NCBI RefSeq assembly: GCF_004138485.1
Contig: NZ_RYEV01000009.1
Span: 186,001-250,000, forward strand
Direction of reading: 5' to 3'
DNA from: Peristeroidobacter soli
GTDB lineage: Bacteria; Pseudomonadota; Gammaproteobacteria; Steroidobacterales; Steroidobacteraceae
Length of the DNA: 64,000 nucleotides
The notes beneath the pieces were generated by a model. It made no database searches. It saw only the letters and a list, made by a program, of their open reading frames with translations, and was not told the origin of the DNA. Positions 63,424 to 64,000 of the stretch are shown piece after piece; position 1 is the first letter of the stretch, and every line of letters begins with the position of its first letter. The position numbers and the translations under genes were made by a program.

Positions 63424-64000
63424 TCAAGGCGCGGAGCGCACCCGCGTCTTGAACGAACGCGGTTTGACGACCAGCACGTCACAATCGAGCGTATCGAGGA
63501 TGCGTTCGGCGGTATTGCCGATGAAAGCACGCTTGAGGCCGCTGCGTGAGACCGCCCCCATCACAAACACGTTTGCACGCCATCGCTTGGCGATCGCGGG
63601 GAGTAACTGTCCCGGTTCGCCTGGCACGAGCGTTCGATCCTTGCGCATCACCTGCCTCGCGCCAAGCAGCCGCTCCACGGCACCCTCCGCCTTTGATCGC
63701 AATTCACGCTCCTCCTGTGCGGTGAGCGGAACCACAACGGGGGTGCCTGGAACCGGCACGGCCGTGAAGGGCAACGGATATACATAACAAATGCCTAGCC
63801 GCCCCTGAAGCGCGTCAGCGAAATCGCCCGCCGCGGACACGATCTCTTTATCCAAGCGAGCCGATTTCGCGTGCGCATGCGAAGGATCGACCGCCGCCAT
63901 CACGGTCGGTCGGGCCGGTAGCGACGCCGAGCGGCTGATCCAAAGCGGGCACGGACACTCGCGAATCAATTCCCAATCGGTGTTCGTCAGCAGCCATCGC
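63424..64000 (-). CDS. Universal stress protein, C-terminal part (N-terminus outside window)
   Basis: At least 191 residues, open to the right edge (RWLLTNTDWELIRECPCPLW at the boundary). That segment looks like the end of one Usp domain, followed by a second domain starting PTVMAAVDPSHAHAKS and ending VFVMGAVSRSGLKRAFIGNT and AERILDTLDCDVLVVKP. The tandem arrangement resembles UspE. The nucleotide-binding pattern G-x2-G-x9-G(S/T) is partly present. Confidence 0.85.
   Translation of the reverse strand, partial: RWLLTNTDWELIRECPCPLWISRSASLPARPTVMAAVDPSHAHAKSARLDKEIVSAAGDFADALQGRLGICYVYPLPFTAVPVPGTPVVVPLTAQEERELRSKAEGAVERLLGARQVMRKDRTLVPGEPGQLLPAIAKRWRANVFVMGAVSRSGLKRAFIGNTAERILDTLDCDVLVVKPRSFKTRVRSAP

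Noticed and set aside
1-64000. tRNA, rRNA, CRISPR array, prophage or replication origin
   Set aside because: Looked for on both strands by eye; no cloverleaf, regular repeat-spacer pattern, phage gene or iteron set was seen. Small RNAs cannot be excluded without computation.

Overview
The window is gene-dense (about 63-64 genes, no gene-free stretch over 300 bases) and GC-rich, from a Gram-negative proteobacterium. Three large TonB-dependent receptors, twin-arginine-exported flavoproteins, periplasmic c-type cytochromes and many CoA and hydroxy-acid catabolic enzymes suggest an oligotroph of the Steroidobacter/Nevskiales or sphingomonad kind. Sequence alone does not settle the genus. No rRNA, tRNA, CRISPR array or intact mobile element was seen.

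Left block (1-30.9 kb): an aromatic and hydroxy-acid catabolic island. A LysR gene diverges from a hydroxycinnamate (ferulate/p-coumarate) operon: hydratase/lyase, ADP-forming CoA ligase and vanillin-type aldehyde dehydrogenase. Next come a crotonase, a glutathione transferase, a YciI-like protein, a HutC-type GntR regulator, two TauD/TfdA-type oxygenases, a full Dpp/Opp-type ABC importer and a TonB receptor. An eight-gene minus-strand group follows, with paired enolase-superfamily enzymes, a two-subunit class I fumarase/tartrate dehydratase and 2-hydroxyacid dehydrogenases. It ends with an operon of GST, CaiB-type CoA transferase, carboxymuconolactone-decarboxylase-like protein, amidohydrolase and crotonase. 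A shared motif close to GCTATAAARCTAGC lies in several promoters and probably marks one regulon.

Middle (30.9-36.6 kb): a complete nickel urease cassette in the unusual order ureG-D-A-B-C-E-F, with divergent hupE. Its right edge cuts a DUF3237 gene after about 53 codons, so it looks like a late insertion or rearrangement.

Right block (36.6-62.3 kb): two paralogous periplasmic oxidation modules (TonB receptor, Tat-exported flavin amine oxidase, cytochrome c, exported alpha/beta-hydrolase-fold protein). In one module the cytochrome and the hydrolase-fold protein are fused. Every hydrolase-fold protein lacks the nucleophile serine. Between and beside the modules lie a Rieske oxygenase with reductase, RidA, a split SsuABC-type importer, two nitrilase-family enzymes, a hydantoinase, an Asp/Glu-hydantoin racemase, a DHDPS-family aldolase, an atypical SDR and a NIPSNAP protein. 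This set suggests catabolism of a nitrogen-containing, possibly cyclic amide or ureide, compound. A palindrome TGGTATnCCA occurs in four promoters of this block and is the likely operator of the FCD-type GntR regulator at 55.1 kb.

Right end: an IS21 transposase remnant, a small DUF202-like membrane protein and a partial universal stress protein.
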